From Streptomyces sp. ICC1 (GTDB lineage Bacteria; Actinomycetota; Actinomycetes; Streptomycetales; Streptomycetaceae): a stretch of DNA of 64,000 nucleotides. The DNA lies in contig NZ_CP030287.1 of NCBI RefSeq assembly GCF_003287935.1, positions 186,001 to 250,000 on the forward strand. Direction: 5' to 3'. The position numbers and the translations under genes are program-made. How positions within the stretch are numbered: position 1 is the stretch's first letter; each line of letters starts with the position of its first letter. The notes beneath the pieces were generated by a model. The model saw nothing but the letters and a program-made list of their open reading frames with translations, was not told the DNA's origin and did no database searches. Positions 1 to 10,132 of the stretch are shown in pieces.

Positions 1-3000
1 GGGCGGCACGACGTCGGTACGGCCCGCGTCCGGATAGCTGGTCGTGGTACGGGACTGCTCCACGCCGTTCGACCAGGAGGCGGACACGATCGCTCGGCCT
101 CGGCCGTCGTAGGAGGTGCGGGTCTGCTGGGCGATGGTGCTGTCCGCGGCCACCACTCGGGTACCGGAGGGGCCGGCATCTTCGTTGTACGCGGTGGCGT
201 TGACCGTGGCCGGTCGGCCCTGGGAGTCGTAGCGGGTCTCGCTGATGAGCCGGCCCGTGTACTCGGGGTTGGGCGAGGTGGACTGAGTCTGGCGGGTGCG
301 GCCGAAGCTGTCGAGCAGGTCGATGGACTTCGTGCGGACCGGTGTGCCGCCGTCCCTGGTCAGGGTGCTGGTCGTGCGCGTGGACGGCACACCTGCCGTG
401 TCGGACACCACGTAGGCGAAGGTGACGTTCGCCGCGTCGGGGTTGAGTTGCGGTGACCTGCCCGGCAGCCAGACCGCCGTCATGCGCCCGAGGGCGTCAT
501 AGGTCTGGGTCGTGACCTTGCCGTTGGGGTCCGTGCTGGTGAGGCTGGTGCTGCGGCGGGTCCCGAAGGTGTTCACCGTGTCCCATGTGGCCCCGGATAC
601 CCCGGGCGCGGGGGCGGAGACGGTGATGCTCTGCGGGAGTTCGCCGGGCGCCGCCGGGGTGTAGGTGACGCTGGCGGTGGAGCCCGCAGGGTGCTGGGCG
701 TCGGTGGTGCGGGGGTCGGTCACGGTCGTCCCGCGGCCGTAGACGTCGGACGTGAGGAGGGAGCTGGTGGTGTAAGAGGCGATTCCGTCGGCGTTGTAGT
801 GGTCCAGCGTCTGGGTGCCCGACGTCGTACCGGTCGCCCCGGCCTCACCGTACGGCTTGTTGTCGAACAGGATCCGCTGGGCGGACGCGGTGTTCGTAGC
901 GTCCGGCGTGGCCTTACAGGCGTTGGCTCCGGAGACCGTGAGCGTCTCGGAGACGAGGGCTGTGCGCTGCGGGTCCGGTGCGACCGCGTACTTGTTGCGG
1001 GTGCACAGATCCGGCAGGCCGTCCGCCTGGTCGAGTACGGTCTCGACGCGATTGTTGTGGTCTTTGTCGGTATGCGTCGTGGTGGTCTGGGTACTCCAGG
1101 TGCCGTCGGCCTTGCGCTCCTGGCCGATTGCCGTGGTCGTGGTGGCGTTGTACCGGGCCACCAGGTCGGGCAGGCCACCTCCGACGATGTGCCTCGCGGT
1201 CTCCGCTTCGCCCGACGCGGAGTTCACGCTGCGTGCGGTGACGGTGCCGCCCGCCTGGTCGAAGGTCTCGGTCTGCAGTGCCGCACCGCTGAGCCAGGCG
1301 TCGTCGGTGACGTCCCGGCCTAGAGCATCGGTGAGGTGGACGCTGCGGGTGGTGCCGTCCTTGCGCTTGTCCCCGTTCATGCCGGTCCGGTACGTGGTAC
1401 GGGACTGGGAGCGCGGGCCGTCCGTGCCGCTGCCGACGGTGGAGGTCACGGTGGTGAAGCCGCGGAAATCTCCCCAGGTGCGCGCTTTGGACTCGGTGAA
1501 CTCACTGTCGTCACGGTGCCAGGCAGCGGGACCGTAGGTGTAGGCGGTGAGCTTCTGCGGCGCGTCCGTGGTGGTGTCGTTCTCGGTGACGGACTTGACC
1601 GTGTAGTGGTTGAACCAGTCCAGGACCGGGTCCGCGTTCGCGAGCGAACCCTGCGGGGACCACCGGACCGGATAGCAGGCCATCGTGTTGTTGTCTTCGG
1701 CGGCCGGCATCACCTTGTTGACGCGGGAGCATCCTGGCAGGTTGTAGTCCACGTTGAGGACGGCGCCGGTCTCGGTCTTGATCTGCTGGATCCGCGCGCG
1801 GTTCATGATCGGCGGTGCCGGTACCAGATCCGTGCCGTCGACCCGGTTGGGCAGCATGACGGGCGTGAAGGTGACGGGCTTCAGGGCTGCGGCCGGGGTC
1901 TCGGCCTTGCCCGTGCGCAGTACGGAGTCGAGCCACAGGACCTTCTGGCTGGTGGCGTCCGACGGGGAGGGGAAGGAGTGCTTGAGTGCGTAGGAGTCGA
2001 TGTCCTTCCAGGCCTTGTTGATGCGGGCCTGGGTGGTGATGTTGGCCAGCCGCTTGGTTGTGAAGTAGGTCGGGCTGTAGTTGGTGCAGGTGCCGGCCTT
2101 CTTGCACTCCTGGTCGATGGGGACGTCGGGCCAGTGGGTCTGGTTGGCCGCGGTGCGGTTGGCCGCGTCACAGACGGCCTGATCGCAGCGTTCGTCCGTG
2201 CCGAAGGTGACACGGGCCGCCGGCTCGAGTGTTCCCTTGGCGGCGATCTGCTCGCTCAGCCGCTGCCCGTAGGCGATCTTCTGGACGGTGTTGGCGCGGG
2301 TGTATTCCGTGCGGCTGCCGGTGCCGGCGTTCTGGCCGCCGCCGCGTTCGTACCAGTTGGTCTCGGGAGCCCAGGTGTAGGTGGTGAGGTTGCCGTTCGC
2401 GTCGACGATGTAGTCGAGGGAGAGGCGCTGCCACATCTGACAGTACGAGGCCTTGCCCTTGGCGCTGTCGTAGCAGGGGTCGCCGCTCTTCGGAGAGTAG
2501 ACCGGGACGCTGGAGACGGAGTTGGTGGCCGGGTCGGTCTTGTCTCCGCCGGGCAGGTGGTTGACGCCGAAGTAGAAGGCGGTGCCGGAGCTGTCCGTCA
2601 TCTTCGCGTAGGTGCCGCCCGGAACGCCGTTGGCGGCGTCGGAGAAGAACTCGACCTTGCTTCCGTCGTCCGCGCTCAGGCGCCAGGTGCCGGTGGCCGC
2701 GTCGGTGGTGGCGCCGGCTGAGCCCTGGTTGTCACCCCGGACGAGCCGCCCGCTGTGGGAACCCGCGGAGATGACGGCGTTGAATCCGCCCCAGCACAGG
2801 TCACCAGAGGTGTCGATGCCGTTCTTGTGGCAGGGTTTGAATGTGCGTTCGATGTAGCCGGGATTGAAGTCCCAGCCCTCTCCTACCCAAGAGGCCTGAG
2901 AGTTCGTGGCGGACGTACGGCCGTCCACCGAGGCGGAGTTGTAGCCCAGCTCCACGCTGGGTGTCACGCCGCCCAGGGTGGACGGCGTCTCGATCGGGTA

Positions 3001-3906
3001 GCCGTAAGTCATTGCGCCGGCGGCCGTGCCGGCGGCCCACCCGGACGACGAGGCCAGCGATGTGGCGGTGTAGGAGCCGCCACCGCCCGAGGGGCCGGTT
3101 TCCGCTGCAAGTACGACGCCCTGCGCGGGCGCGGCGGGCGGCGCGGCGGCCGACGAGGCCGCAGAAGACTGTCCGGACTGCTTGGCCGAGGGCGCGAGCA
3201 CCGAGCGGCCCGGGAGCGGGACGGCCACGTCGGCGTTCACACGGCCGGTGGCCTTGTCGTAGTCCATGGCCACGGGCGTGCGCTCGCGGCACTCGGCGCG
3301 CTCGGGTGTGACAGCGGCGCAGGCGGGGAGGGCCACCAACCGGCCGCGGGAAGTGAACTGTCCGTCCGTCGCCGCCTGGAGGGCGGCAACGTCGAGCGAG
3401 ACCCGAGTGGGGACGGACCCTGTCGTGGCGCCCGGACGCGTGGCTGAGAGCGTGAGCAGCTCGCCGTGGACTCCGGCCCCAGCCGTGGAGCGCGAGTCAC
3501 CGCGGAAGACCGTGACGGTGACGCCTGCGGCGTCCGTCGTACCCGCGGCCGCTACCCACACCGGCAGGTCGCCTGCGCGGGCGGGAACGCCGGGCCGAGC
3601 GGCCGCCAGATCCGCCGTGCCGGTCTGGGCCGGCCGTGCCTCAAGAGCCTGTCCCGGCTTCGGCCGCTCGGGAACGGCAAAGGGAGGCTTGACCTCTCCG
3701 GCCGTACGGGCCGGGGATACCTTCAGCGACGCGGTTCTCGGGAGCGGCGTGTGTGGGGGCTTCCAAGCCTTGCTGAAATCGGGCCCGGCTGCTGCTGCCT
3801 GCCCAATGGGCACGGAGAGCAGGGATGTCGTCAGGGCAAGAACAATCGGAAAGGTGGCTCGTGTCCGATATTTTTGATTATTTCTACGCATGCCAAGGAC
3901 TGGCAT
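1..3906 (-). CDS. Secreted RHS/YD-repeat protein (WapA/teneurin-like), 3' end beyond window
   Basis: Large secreted RHS-family protein, of the kind that forms a hollow beta-shell around a variable C-terminal effector. The frame is open from the ATG at 3906 to the left edge (1,302 codons), so the C-terminus, where a toxin would lie, is not visible. The start has a GGGGGAG ribosome site 5 nt upstream; an in-frame ATG at 3891 is an alternative. Residues about 10-37 form a signal peptide (basic start, hydrophobic core, AAAA-type cleavage site). A SpvB-like stretch follows (VELGYNSASVDGR), then many YD-type repeats such as TYDALGRMTAVW and SYDGRGRA near the edge. It faces away from the lectin gene at 4734 across an 827-nt gap. 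Secretion and fold are family inference; no effector can be named. Confidence 0.88.
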   Translation of the reverse strand, partial: MPVLGMRRNNQKYRTRATFPIVLALTTSLLSVPIGQAAAAGPDFSKAWKPPHTPLPRTASLKVSPARTAGEVKPPFAVPERPKPGQALEARPAQTGTADLAAARPGVPARAGDLPVWVAAAGTTDAAGVTVTVFRGDSRSTAGAGVHGELLTLSATRPGATTGSVPTRVSLDVAALQAATDGQFTSRGRLVALPACAAVTPERAECRERTPVAMDYDKATGRVNADVAVPLPGRSVLAPSAKQSGQSSAASSAAAPPAAPAQGVVLAAETGPSGGGGSYTATSLASSSGWAAGTAAGAMTYGYPIETPSTLGGVTPSVELGYNSASVDGRTSATNSQASWVGEGWDFNPGYIERTFKPCHKNGIDTSGDLCWGGFNAVISAGSHSGRLVRGDNQGSAGATTDAATGTWRLSADDGSKVEFFSDAANGVPGGTYAKMTDSSGTAFYFGVNHLPGGDKTDPATNSVSSVPVYSPKSGDPCYDSAKGKASYCQMWQRLSLDYIVDANGNLTTYTWAPETNWYERGGGQNAGTGSRTEYTRANTVQKIAYGQRLSEQIAAKGTLEPAARVTFGTDERCDQAVCDAANRTAANQTHWPDVPIDQECKKAGTCTNYSPTYFTTKRLANITTQARINKAWKDIDSYALKHSFPSPSDATSQKVLWLDSVLRTGKAETPAAALKPVTFTPVMLPNRVDGTDLVPAPPIMNRARIQQIKTETGAVLNVDYNLPGCSRVNKVMPAAEDNNTMACYPVRWSPQGSLANADPVLDWFNHYTVKSVTENDTTTDAPQKLTAYTYGPAAWHRDDSEFTESKARTWGDFRGFTTVTSTVGSGTDGPRSQSRTTYRTGMNGDKRKDGTTRSVHLTDALGRDVTDDAWLSGAALQTETFDQAGGTVTARSVNSASGEAETARHIVGGGLPDLVARYNATTTTAIGQERKADGTWSTQTTTTHTDKDHNNRVETVLDQADGLPDLCTRNKYAVAPDPQRTALVSETLTVSGANACKATPDATNTASAQRILFDNKPYGEAGATGTTSGTQTLDHYNADGIASYTTSSLLTSDVYGRGTTVTDPRTTDAQHPAGSTASVTYTPAAPGELPQSITVSAPAPGVSGATWDTVNTFGTRRSTSLTSTDPNGKVTTQTYDALGRMTAVWLPGRSPQLNPDAANVTFAYVVSDTAGVPSTRTTSTLTRDGGTPVRTKSIDLLDSFGRTRQTQSTSPNPEYTGRLISETRYDSQGRPATVNATAYNEDAGPSGTRVVAADSTIAQQTRTSYDGRGRAIVSASWSNGVEQSRTTTSYPDAGRTDVVPP

Positions 3907-4733
3907 CGTAACTCCCCCCGGAGTTGGCCAAGATGGCCGTGATCCCTGATGATCAACGACTCAATCGCAGGGAATTTACCTGCAAATATGCTCTAGAGTC
4001 GACAAAATCTTGAGATCTGAAAGTGTTTCACATCACGCGGGAGCGGGTCACGGCTTTCTGGCTGAAAATCCCTAGGCCAGGTCGCTGCACTTTCGCAGCC
4101 CTGCCGGCCGATCTCGCCCCCTTCTGCACCCTGGGCGTGATGGAGAAGCGTGAGCCCGGCAAGGCGATCCGGTCCCCACCTGAACCCGTGGAGCTTGGTG
4201 TGAGCGGGTGGGGCGGCCGTGAAAACTGCATGCTCCACAAGTCGCACGAGAGTATCGCCGTCGGCATAGCTGCCAGATTCCGGGGGGGGATCCTGCCACA
4301 TGCGGAGCTGTGGACTCACCCAGACCCCTGGACTCACGCAAGGGCGGCTGCGCGGGTGAATGTCCTGCCGTACGGGCTCCATCCGCAAGCGTCTCCCGCG
4401 ACTCGGCGCGGTTGGGCATGAGGGTCTGCCACCCCATTAGATCAACACGCTTGCACATAAAGCGAGTTCCGATCCATGCGCGTACATCCCTGACACCGCG
4501 TCGCGCCTCGGCGTAGCCGGTGCATCCGGCATTCCGCCAGGCCGGTTCGGGCCAATCTGGCTGGTCAGTCAACGTGCGTGCTCAAGATCACCGCACGATT
4601 TGACGGTCACATCCGACATAAGGGCAAGAAACCGCAGATCGCACATTGCTGAGTGCGTTTCTTCCTGTCAGAGTTCCTCAGATCTCTGTGCGAAATTGCA
4701 TGGAGACACACACGCAATGGGGGGCGTAAAGAC
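3907..4733. other. Divergent intergenic region between RHS and lectin genes
   Basis: An 827-nt stretch that should hold both promoters. Its left third is richer in A+T than its surroundings. The open frames inside have no convincing ribosome sites or protein-like composition. I found no promoter with good -35/-10 spacing and no clear inverted repeat. Confidence 0.5.
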
Positions 4734-7700
4734 GTGACCAACAAACCAAGGCCCGGCCCGCGAACCTTGTCGAACTCATCGTTCCCGAGCCAGGCGCGTC
4801 AGGGATCACACCGACCGATATCAGCCACCGTGGCGTTGGCCCTTTTCGCGGCTCTGCTGCTGTCGGCGCCCCACGCCGCGCAAGCGGCGACCTCGCAGCC
4901 CGGCTCGGGGGCGGCCGGGGATTCCCCCTCGGTACCGGCCCCTGTCGGCCCTGCCGAGAAGGCTCGGGTCGAGGCGGTGCGGACCGGCAAGGACGTTCCT
5001 GTGCCCGAGCTCACCACGGAGTACGCCACAACCGTCGTGACTCCGGAAGGCAAGCTGCGTACCGAGCAGAGCCTGTTGCCGGAGCGCACGAAGAGCACAC
5101 AGGGCAAGTGGCTGACCTTGGACGACGCGCTGATCGTGGGGGCGGACGGCACAGTCGTGCCGAAGGCGTCGAGTTCCGGGCTGACCGTCTCCGGTGGCGG
5201 TACGGGTCCCCTGGCCACCATGACCACCGAGGAGGGCAAGCAACTGTCGGTGTCCTCGCCCTTCCCGGGCGCCCTGTCCAAGCCGGTGCTCACCGGCAAC
5301 GGCGCGCTGTTCCAGAACGTCGCTCCCGACACCGACCTTCAGGTGAACGCCACCAAGTGGGGCGGCTACACCACGGTCGTGATCCTCCGGACCCCAGCCG
5401 CGGCCGCGAACCCGGCCGTGCACAACCTGGTCTTCCCCACCACCACCAAGGGCCTGACTCTCTCGAAGAGTGAGGACGGCGGCCTCACAGCCGATGGCGG
5501 TGACGGTGCCGCCTTCCGGGCGCCGGCTCCGCTCATGTGGTCCGCCAAGGAACCGCGCCAGCCCAGCAATGGAGGTGCCAAGTTTGCGGCCCTCGACGCC
5601 GTCGAGGTATCGGCGGGGCCCTCCGGCCCCAAGCCTGTTCTGAGCAGTGCTCAGGGGCCTGGCATCGGGGCCAGCGTGGCAACCATTCCCGTCACCCGCG
5701 CCGAAGTGACCGGCTCCGGTGCTGAGGCCTCCGGAGCCATCGCGCTCGCGCCGAGTCCGGACCTGCTCGACGGCAACAACACCAGCTACCCGATCTACGT
5801 GGACCCGTCCTGGTCTCCCGATGCCCGGGGCAAGCAGCACCACGCCTGGGTCGGCTCCGCCTGGCCCGGCACGGGCAACTTCGACCGCACCGGCTCGACC
5901 GACCGTGACCACCCGGGCGTCGGCTACCAGGGTTGGGAGACCGCGAAGGGCATCGAGCGCTCCCTGTACGAGTTCGCCGTCAACGGATACGCCGGCGCGA
6001 CCATCAACTCAGCCACCCTGCGCGTGAGCCAGTACATCTCCGCGGACTGGTCGTGCACGAACAAGTACTCCGTGGATGTCTACCGGGCCCGGGAGTTCGA
6101 CAGCTCGGTGTCCTGGGATAAGCACGAGATCCGGGAGTGGATCGGCGCCCAGAACGTTCCCGGCAACGGCAACAGCTCCGACTGCTACGGCGACGTCCCC
6201 GTGGACTTCAACGTCACGGGTGCGATGCGCGACGCGATCCGCGACACCGGCAAACCGCTCGCCTTCGCCCTGCGCGGACCGGAAGGCACCGGCGACAAGA
6301 TCGGCTTCAAGCGCTTCTCGTACAACGCGACCCTGAGCACGCAGTACGACTTCCCGCCCCTGCCCCCGGAGAACCCGCGCACCGTCCCGGCCCCGCGCCG
6401 CGTCGTGGCCGGTGATACGCAGGCCTGCGGCACCGTGGCCGAGGCACAGTACGGGTGGATCACAACAAGCAACGTCACCCTCGCTTCCACCGTCAAGAGC
6501 CCCAACCAGAGTCAGCTCACCGAATGGGTGGACCTCTTCGACATGACCGACCCAGGGACCGCCGATCAGGGCTGGTCCGGCTTCGTGGGAACGGGCAGCG
6601 AGGCACGGTACACAACGCCCTACGGCACTCTGAAGGACGGCCACAACTACGCCTGGGCCACCCGCGGCGACGACGGTCTCCTCCGCGGTCCCGCCAGCAC
6701 CACCTGCCACTTCGCAGTGGACCTCACCCCGCCGGTCATGAAGTTCGAACCGGCGACCGACCTGGCCAAGCAGTTCCCACCGTCGGGTGACGGCCGGGTC
6801 ACCAAGCTCGGCCTCGGCGACACCGGCATCATCCCTGTCGTCGCCTCTGACGCCAGCCCGGTCGTCCCCTCCGGCGCAAGCCCCGGTACGGTTCTGCGCA
6901 AGTCGGGCCTGGCCTGTATCGAGTTCGGCTTCAACCCGCAGCTCACCGACGTGACCCGAAAATGTGACGCCGAGAGCCTCACGGGCATCAGCGTCAAGCC
7001 CACGCACTGGGGCACCAACATCGTCTACGCGCGCGTCCTCGACGAAGCCGGCAACGCCTCGCAAACCATGTCCTACGCCTTCTACGTTCCCTGGAAGCCC
7101 GGCCCGGCCGCCTTTGGGGACACCAGCGGCGACGGCCGCCCCGACATCCTGCTCCCGGACGACAAGGGCAACCTCATCGCGTACGGCCGCGCCAGCGACG
7201 GCACCGCCGCCAGCATGATCCCCAGTCGCACCACCGCCAGCGCCCTCCAGGGGCCGGAAACGAGCGCCGGCACGACCTGGAAGGACTACCGGGTCTCCCA
7301 CCGCGGCTCCCGCAATCCGGGCCTCAATGCGGACGACCTTTTCGTCCACCAGGACCCGGCGGCCATCGGTGCCATCGGAGGCGAGACGCTCTTCGCCTAC
7401 GACAACAACCTGGCCAACCCCGGCACCTACAACCTGGGCGCTAAGGAGCCGATCGACAAGCCCATCTGCTTCGTGACGACGTACACCCCGTCCTGTGCCG
7501 GGTACACGAGCAAGACCTGGAAGTACTCGAGCCAGATCACCATGACAGGCCCGGCCAAGACCACCCGCCGCACGCCTGATGGCGATGTCACGAACGCCAC
7601 CGGACTGCTCTCCGTGGAAGCGGGCAAACTCTGGTTCTACCCGATGCAGTCCAACCAGCAGCTGGCCGTGCCCACCCTGGTCGACGCCGGCATCCCCTGG

Positions 7701-9164
7701 GACGGGAAGGACCTGATCGTTCCCGGGAACGCCCTGCGGATCGGTGCCACCGCTGACGCCGCACCAGCCCTCTGGGTCCGCGACCGGAGCACGGGGGACG
7801 TCTTCCAGTACGCGATGACGACTGCCTCGCGCAGCGTGAACCCCGACGACCCCGAAGACCGTGACCTCACTCTCGTGGTGACCGGCCTGGCCAAGCAGCC
7901 GACCACCCGGATCGGTGCGAACCTCAAAGCCGCCACCTATCCGCGAGTGGGCTCCGACGGCGACCTGAACGACGACGGCGTCCCGGACTTCTGGGCACAG
8001 GACTCCACCGGCACACTTCACTCCTGGGCAGGTACGACGAACGCACCTGTCGCGGGCATCCGTATGGTGACCGGCCTCGACGGCGAGTACCAGGTGCGCG
8101 CGAGCGGACGGGCGCCGACGATCGAATGGCGTCTCGACGGCAATGCGAACGCGATTCCGGCGATGAACGCCGGGGGCGTCGCCAACACCACGACAACCCA
8201 GGACGTCACGTATCCCACGGACAGTCTGGGCGGCCAGAACCGTCAGGTCGGTGCCTTCGACGGCACTGACCACTCGGTGGTCACCGGCCCCTCCAAGGTC
8301 GTCGACACCCGGAAGTCCTTCACCGTCAGCACCTGGGCGAAGGTGAACGGGGCCGCGGACAACACCATCGTCAGCCAGGACCTGGCACACGCGAGCAGCT
8401 TTAAGCTCTGGTCCGACGGCAAGGACTGGCGCTTCGCCATCGCCAAGGGCGACGATGACGGCTGGCCCTACGACTTCAACAGCTCCGTCACTCCGGCGAA
8501 CGCCGTCGACAAGGTCAAGTGGACCCAGCTCACCGCCACCTACAACGCCACGACAGGCGCGATGAGCCTCTACGTCAACGGCACCCTTGCCTCCAGCGGC
8601 CACCACGCGGCGAGCACCAGCCCCGAACCCAGCGGCCAGCTCGTGCTCGGCCGCGAAAAATACCAGAGCAAGGCGGCGAACTGGCTGAGCGGCAGCATCG
8701 CGAACCTGTCCGTCCACCAGGACTACGTGCCCGCTGTATCGGCGGCCAAAGTCCCGATCCGCTTCGCCGCATCGCCGGACATCTGCATGGACGCCCCGAA
8801 CAACAACACCGCTGACGGCCAGCGCCTCGCAATCTGGGGATGCAACGGGTCGCCCGCCCAGCAGTTCGACATCAACGCGAACGGCAGCATCGCCATCAAC
8901 GGGCAGTGCGTCTCGGCCAACGGCAACCAGACGGCGTCCGGTACCCCGGTCGTCTTCTCGAGTTGCAAGGGCGAGGGCGGCCAGCAGTGGCTCCCCCGCG
9001 CTGACGGCACCCTCTACAACCCGCAGTCCAGCATGTGCCTGGACGACCCCTGGGCAAGCCAAACCTGGGGAACCACCCTCATGCTCGTCACCTGCAACGG
9101 CACTCCTGCCCAGCGCTGGAGCATCCCGACGGTGACGATGGCCAACCTGCCGTACTCCCCGTAG
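4734..9164 (+). CDS. Giant secreted lectin protein: DNRLRE-like, FG-GAP-like, LamG, ricin B
   Basis: Predicted secreted multidomain carbohydrate-binding protein of 1,476 aa. I chose the GTG at 4734 because a G-rich ribosome site lies 9 nt upstream and it puts the signal peptide (ISATVALALFAALLL, then AQA cleavage) near the N-terminus; the frame is open back to 4653. After a Pro/Ala-rich linker comes a DNRLRE-like beta domain near residues 370-530, FG-GAP-like calcium-loop repeats (DTSGDGRPDILLP and DLNDDGVPDFW), a LamG jelly roll near 1165-1340 and a ricin-type beta-trefoil over the last ~130 residues, with QxW-type motifs (QQFDI, QQWLP, QRWSI). No catalytic domain is recognisable. It is paired with the divergent RHS gene, and together they suggest a cell-surface or secreted interaction locus. 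Confidence 0.87.
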   Translation: MTNKPRPGPRTLSNSSFPSQARQGSHRPISATVALALFAALLLSAPHAAQAATSQPGSGAAGDSPSVPAPVGPAEKARVEAVRTGKDVPVPELTTEYATTVVTPEGKLRTEQSLLPERTKSTQGKWLTLDDALIVGADGTVVPKASSSGLTVSGGGTGPLATMTTEEGKQLSVSSPFPGALSKPVLTGNGALFQNVAPDTDLQVNATKWGGYTTVVILRTPAAAANPAVHNLVFPTTTKGLTLSKSEDGGLTADGGDGAAFRAPAPLMWSAKEPRQPSNGGAKFAALDAVEVSAGPSGPKPVLSSAQGPGIGASVATIPVTRAEVTGSGAEASGAIALAPSPDLLDGNNTSYPIYVDPSWSPDARGKQHHAWVGSAWPGTGNFDRTGSTDRDHPGVGYQGWETAKGIERSLYEFAVNGYAGATINSATLRVSQYISADWSCTNKYSVDVYRAREFDSSVSWDKHEIREWIGAQNVPGNGNSSDCYGDVPVDFNVTGAMRDAIRDTGKPLAFALRGPEGTGDKIGFKRFSYNATLSTQYDFPPLPPENPRTVPAPRRVVAGDTQACGTVAEAQYGWITTSNVTLASTVKSPNQSQLTEWVDLFDMTDPGTADQGWSGFVGTGSEARYTTPYGTLKDGHNYAWATRGDDGLLRGPASTTCHFAVDLTPPVMKFEPATDLAKQFPPSGDGRVTKLGLGDTGIIPVVASDASPVVPSGASPGTVLRKSGLACIEFGFNPQLTDVTRKCDAESLTGISVKPTHWGTNIVYARVLDEAGNASQTMSYAFYVPWKPGPAAFGDTSGDGRPDILLPDDKGNLIAYGRASDGTAASMIPSRTTASALQGPETSAGTTWKDYRVSHRGSRNPGLNADDLFVHQDPAAIGAIGGETLFAYDNNLANPGTYNLGAKEPIDKPICFVTTYTPSCAGYTSKTWKYSSQITMTGPAKTTRRTPDGDVTNATGLLSVEAGKLWFYPMQSNQQLAVPTLVDAGIPWDGKDLIVPGNALRIGATADAAPALWVRDRSTGDVFQYAMTTASRSVNPDDPEDRDLTLVVTGLAKQPTTRIGANLKAATYPRVGSDGDLNDDGVPDFWAQDSTGTLHSWAGTTNAPVAGIRMVTGLDGEYQVRASGRAPTIEWRLDGNANAIPAMNAGGVANTTTTQDVTYPTDSLGGQNRQVGAFDGTDHSVVTGPSKVVDTRKSFTVSTWAKVNGAADNTIVSQDLAHASSFKLWSDGKDWRFAIAKGDDDGWPYDFNSSVTPANAVDKVKWTQLTATYNATTGAMSLYVNGTLASSGHHAASTSPEPSGQLVLGREKYQSKAANWLSGSIANLSVHQDYVPAVSAAKVPIRFAASPDICMDAPNNNTADGQRLAIWGCNGSPAQQFDINANGSIAINGQCVSANGNQTASGTPVVFSSCKGEGGQQWLPRADGTLYNPQSSMCLDDPWASQTWGTTLMLVTCNGTPAQRWSIPTVTMANLPYSP

Positions 9165-9184
9165 TGACCCACCAATAGCAGACG

Positions 9185-9226
9185 CGAGAGGCGCTCGGTC
9201 CGGGAAGTTCGGCCGAACGCCTCTCG
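9185..9226 (+). terminator. Terminator after lectin gene
   Basis: Nine-bp perfect stem CGAGAGGCG/CGCCTCTCG extended by a weaker inner stem, 20 nt after the lectin stop codon. The U-tract is poor, as is usual in Streptomyces. Confidence 0.75.
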
Positions 9227-9704
9227 TGCTCACCACCAGCTCATCCCTACGCGCACGGAGGTGATCGGCAGCAGAAGACGTGCAGCACCAGACCAACTCT
9301 GGCGTAGAGCCCCCGTTCGGCGCCGGAGCATCGTGGCTCCTACAAGTGACCCCTGCTCCTACGACACACGAGGAAGTCATCGTCGGCGCGAAGGCGCCTG
9401 CCATCAACCGGACTCGGCACCTCGGGGTCAGGCGTGGGTTGTGGCTGAGGCAGTACTGGGCTGGCGGGTTCGGAACCGGCCGCGCGGCGCGAGGTGGGCA
9501 AGCGGCTCAAAGGGCGCTCCCGGACAGAGACGCCTTGGGCATAGCTGCGCCGGGACGACAGCCGTGGGACCGATGACCACCCGTCCCACGCCTGAACGGG
9601 CAAAGCCCCAGCTCAGGGGCCTTCGAGGTGCACGTGATGCAGCCTTCGCCTCACATTCGCCACACCGGCGCAGGGCTCCCACGGCCGCGAAAGAGGTGTT
9701 TTCG
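9227..9704. other. Intergenic stretch left of attL, no gene seen
   Basis: About 480 nt between the lectin terminator and the old tRNA-Met terminator. Open frames on both strands have shadow-like Arg/Pro-rich composition. I see nothing that can be supported here. Confidence 0.45.
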
Positions 9705-9730
9705 CAGGTCAGAAGGTTTCTTCTAACCTG
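9705..9730 (-). terminator. Orphaned chromosomal terminator of tRNA-Met
   Basis: Hairpin with 11-bp arms CAGGTCAGAAG/CTTCTAACCTG (one central mismatch) and a 4-nt loop. It lies 6 nt beyond the tRNA 3' end as copied in attL. Before integration it would have been directly downstream of tRNA-Met on the minus strand. The element carries its own hairpin at the same distance from the restored tRNA (23493-23524). Confidence 0.6.
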
Positions 9731-9735
9731 CCATG

Positions 9736-9782
9736 GTGGGGCGGGTGGGACTCGAACCCACGGCCGACGGATTATGAGTCCG
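9736..9782 (-). repeat. attL: duplicated 3' half of tRNA-Met
   Basis: 47-bp perfect direct repeat of 23530-23576, covering the tRNA-Met sequence from the anticodon stem-loop to the 3' end. The 5' half of a tRNA is absent here, so this is a recombination remnant and not a tRNA gene. Confidence 0.92.
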
Positions 9783-10132
9783 ATCGAGGACGGCCCGGAG
9801 GATGCCGCCGGGTGATCAACTCTGCCCTTCCGGCCGGTCAGGGACCACGCTCACCGCCTCAACGTGACGATCACTGACACCACCTTCAGGCGCGTCCGTT
9901 CCCATCGGGTTCCCAGGGCACTCACGCCACCCGACCCGCCTGACCAGTCAAGGCTCACGCCGGCCGGGTTGCTAACAAGATCAACAGTCGCGCCAGCGGC
10001 AAGGTGACCAAGCAATAGTCGGACTACGCGCCCCTCGCGTCCAAACCATCGGCATGATGGACGGGTATGCACCCAAAGTGCATCCTCCGCAGAGCAGTTG
10101 CCCTCTGCGATTCGGGCGTGAGGAGCTGCGTA
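9783..10132. other. Left end of the element, noncoding
   Basis: 350 nt between attL and the AIPR start. The first 33 nt after the repeat would encode the alternative integrase tail in the circular form (stop at 9813-9815). No other feature is seen. The AIPR promoter probably lies here. Confidence 0.45.

Noticed and set aside
6009..9407. 1,132-codon minus-strand frame opposite the lectin gene
   Set aside because: High-GC antisense openness; composition is Gly/Arg/Val-rich with no domains, and the plus strand carries clear domains.
9737..9782. Apparent tRNA at the left end of the element
   Set aside because: It lacks the 5' half; it is the att duplication of tRNA-Met.
9261..9815. 184-codon frame crossing attL
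   Set aside because: Only its last 26 codons are meaningful, as the alternative integrase tail in the excised form; the rest is noncoding-like.
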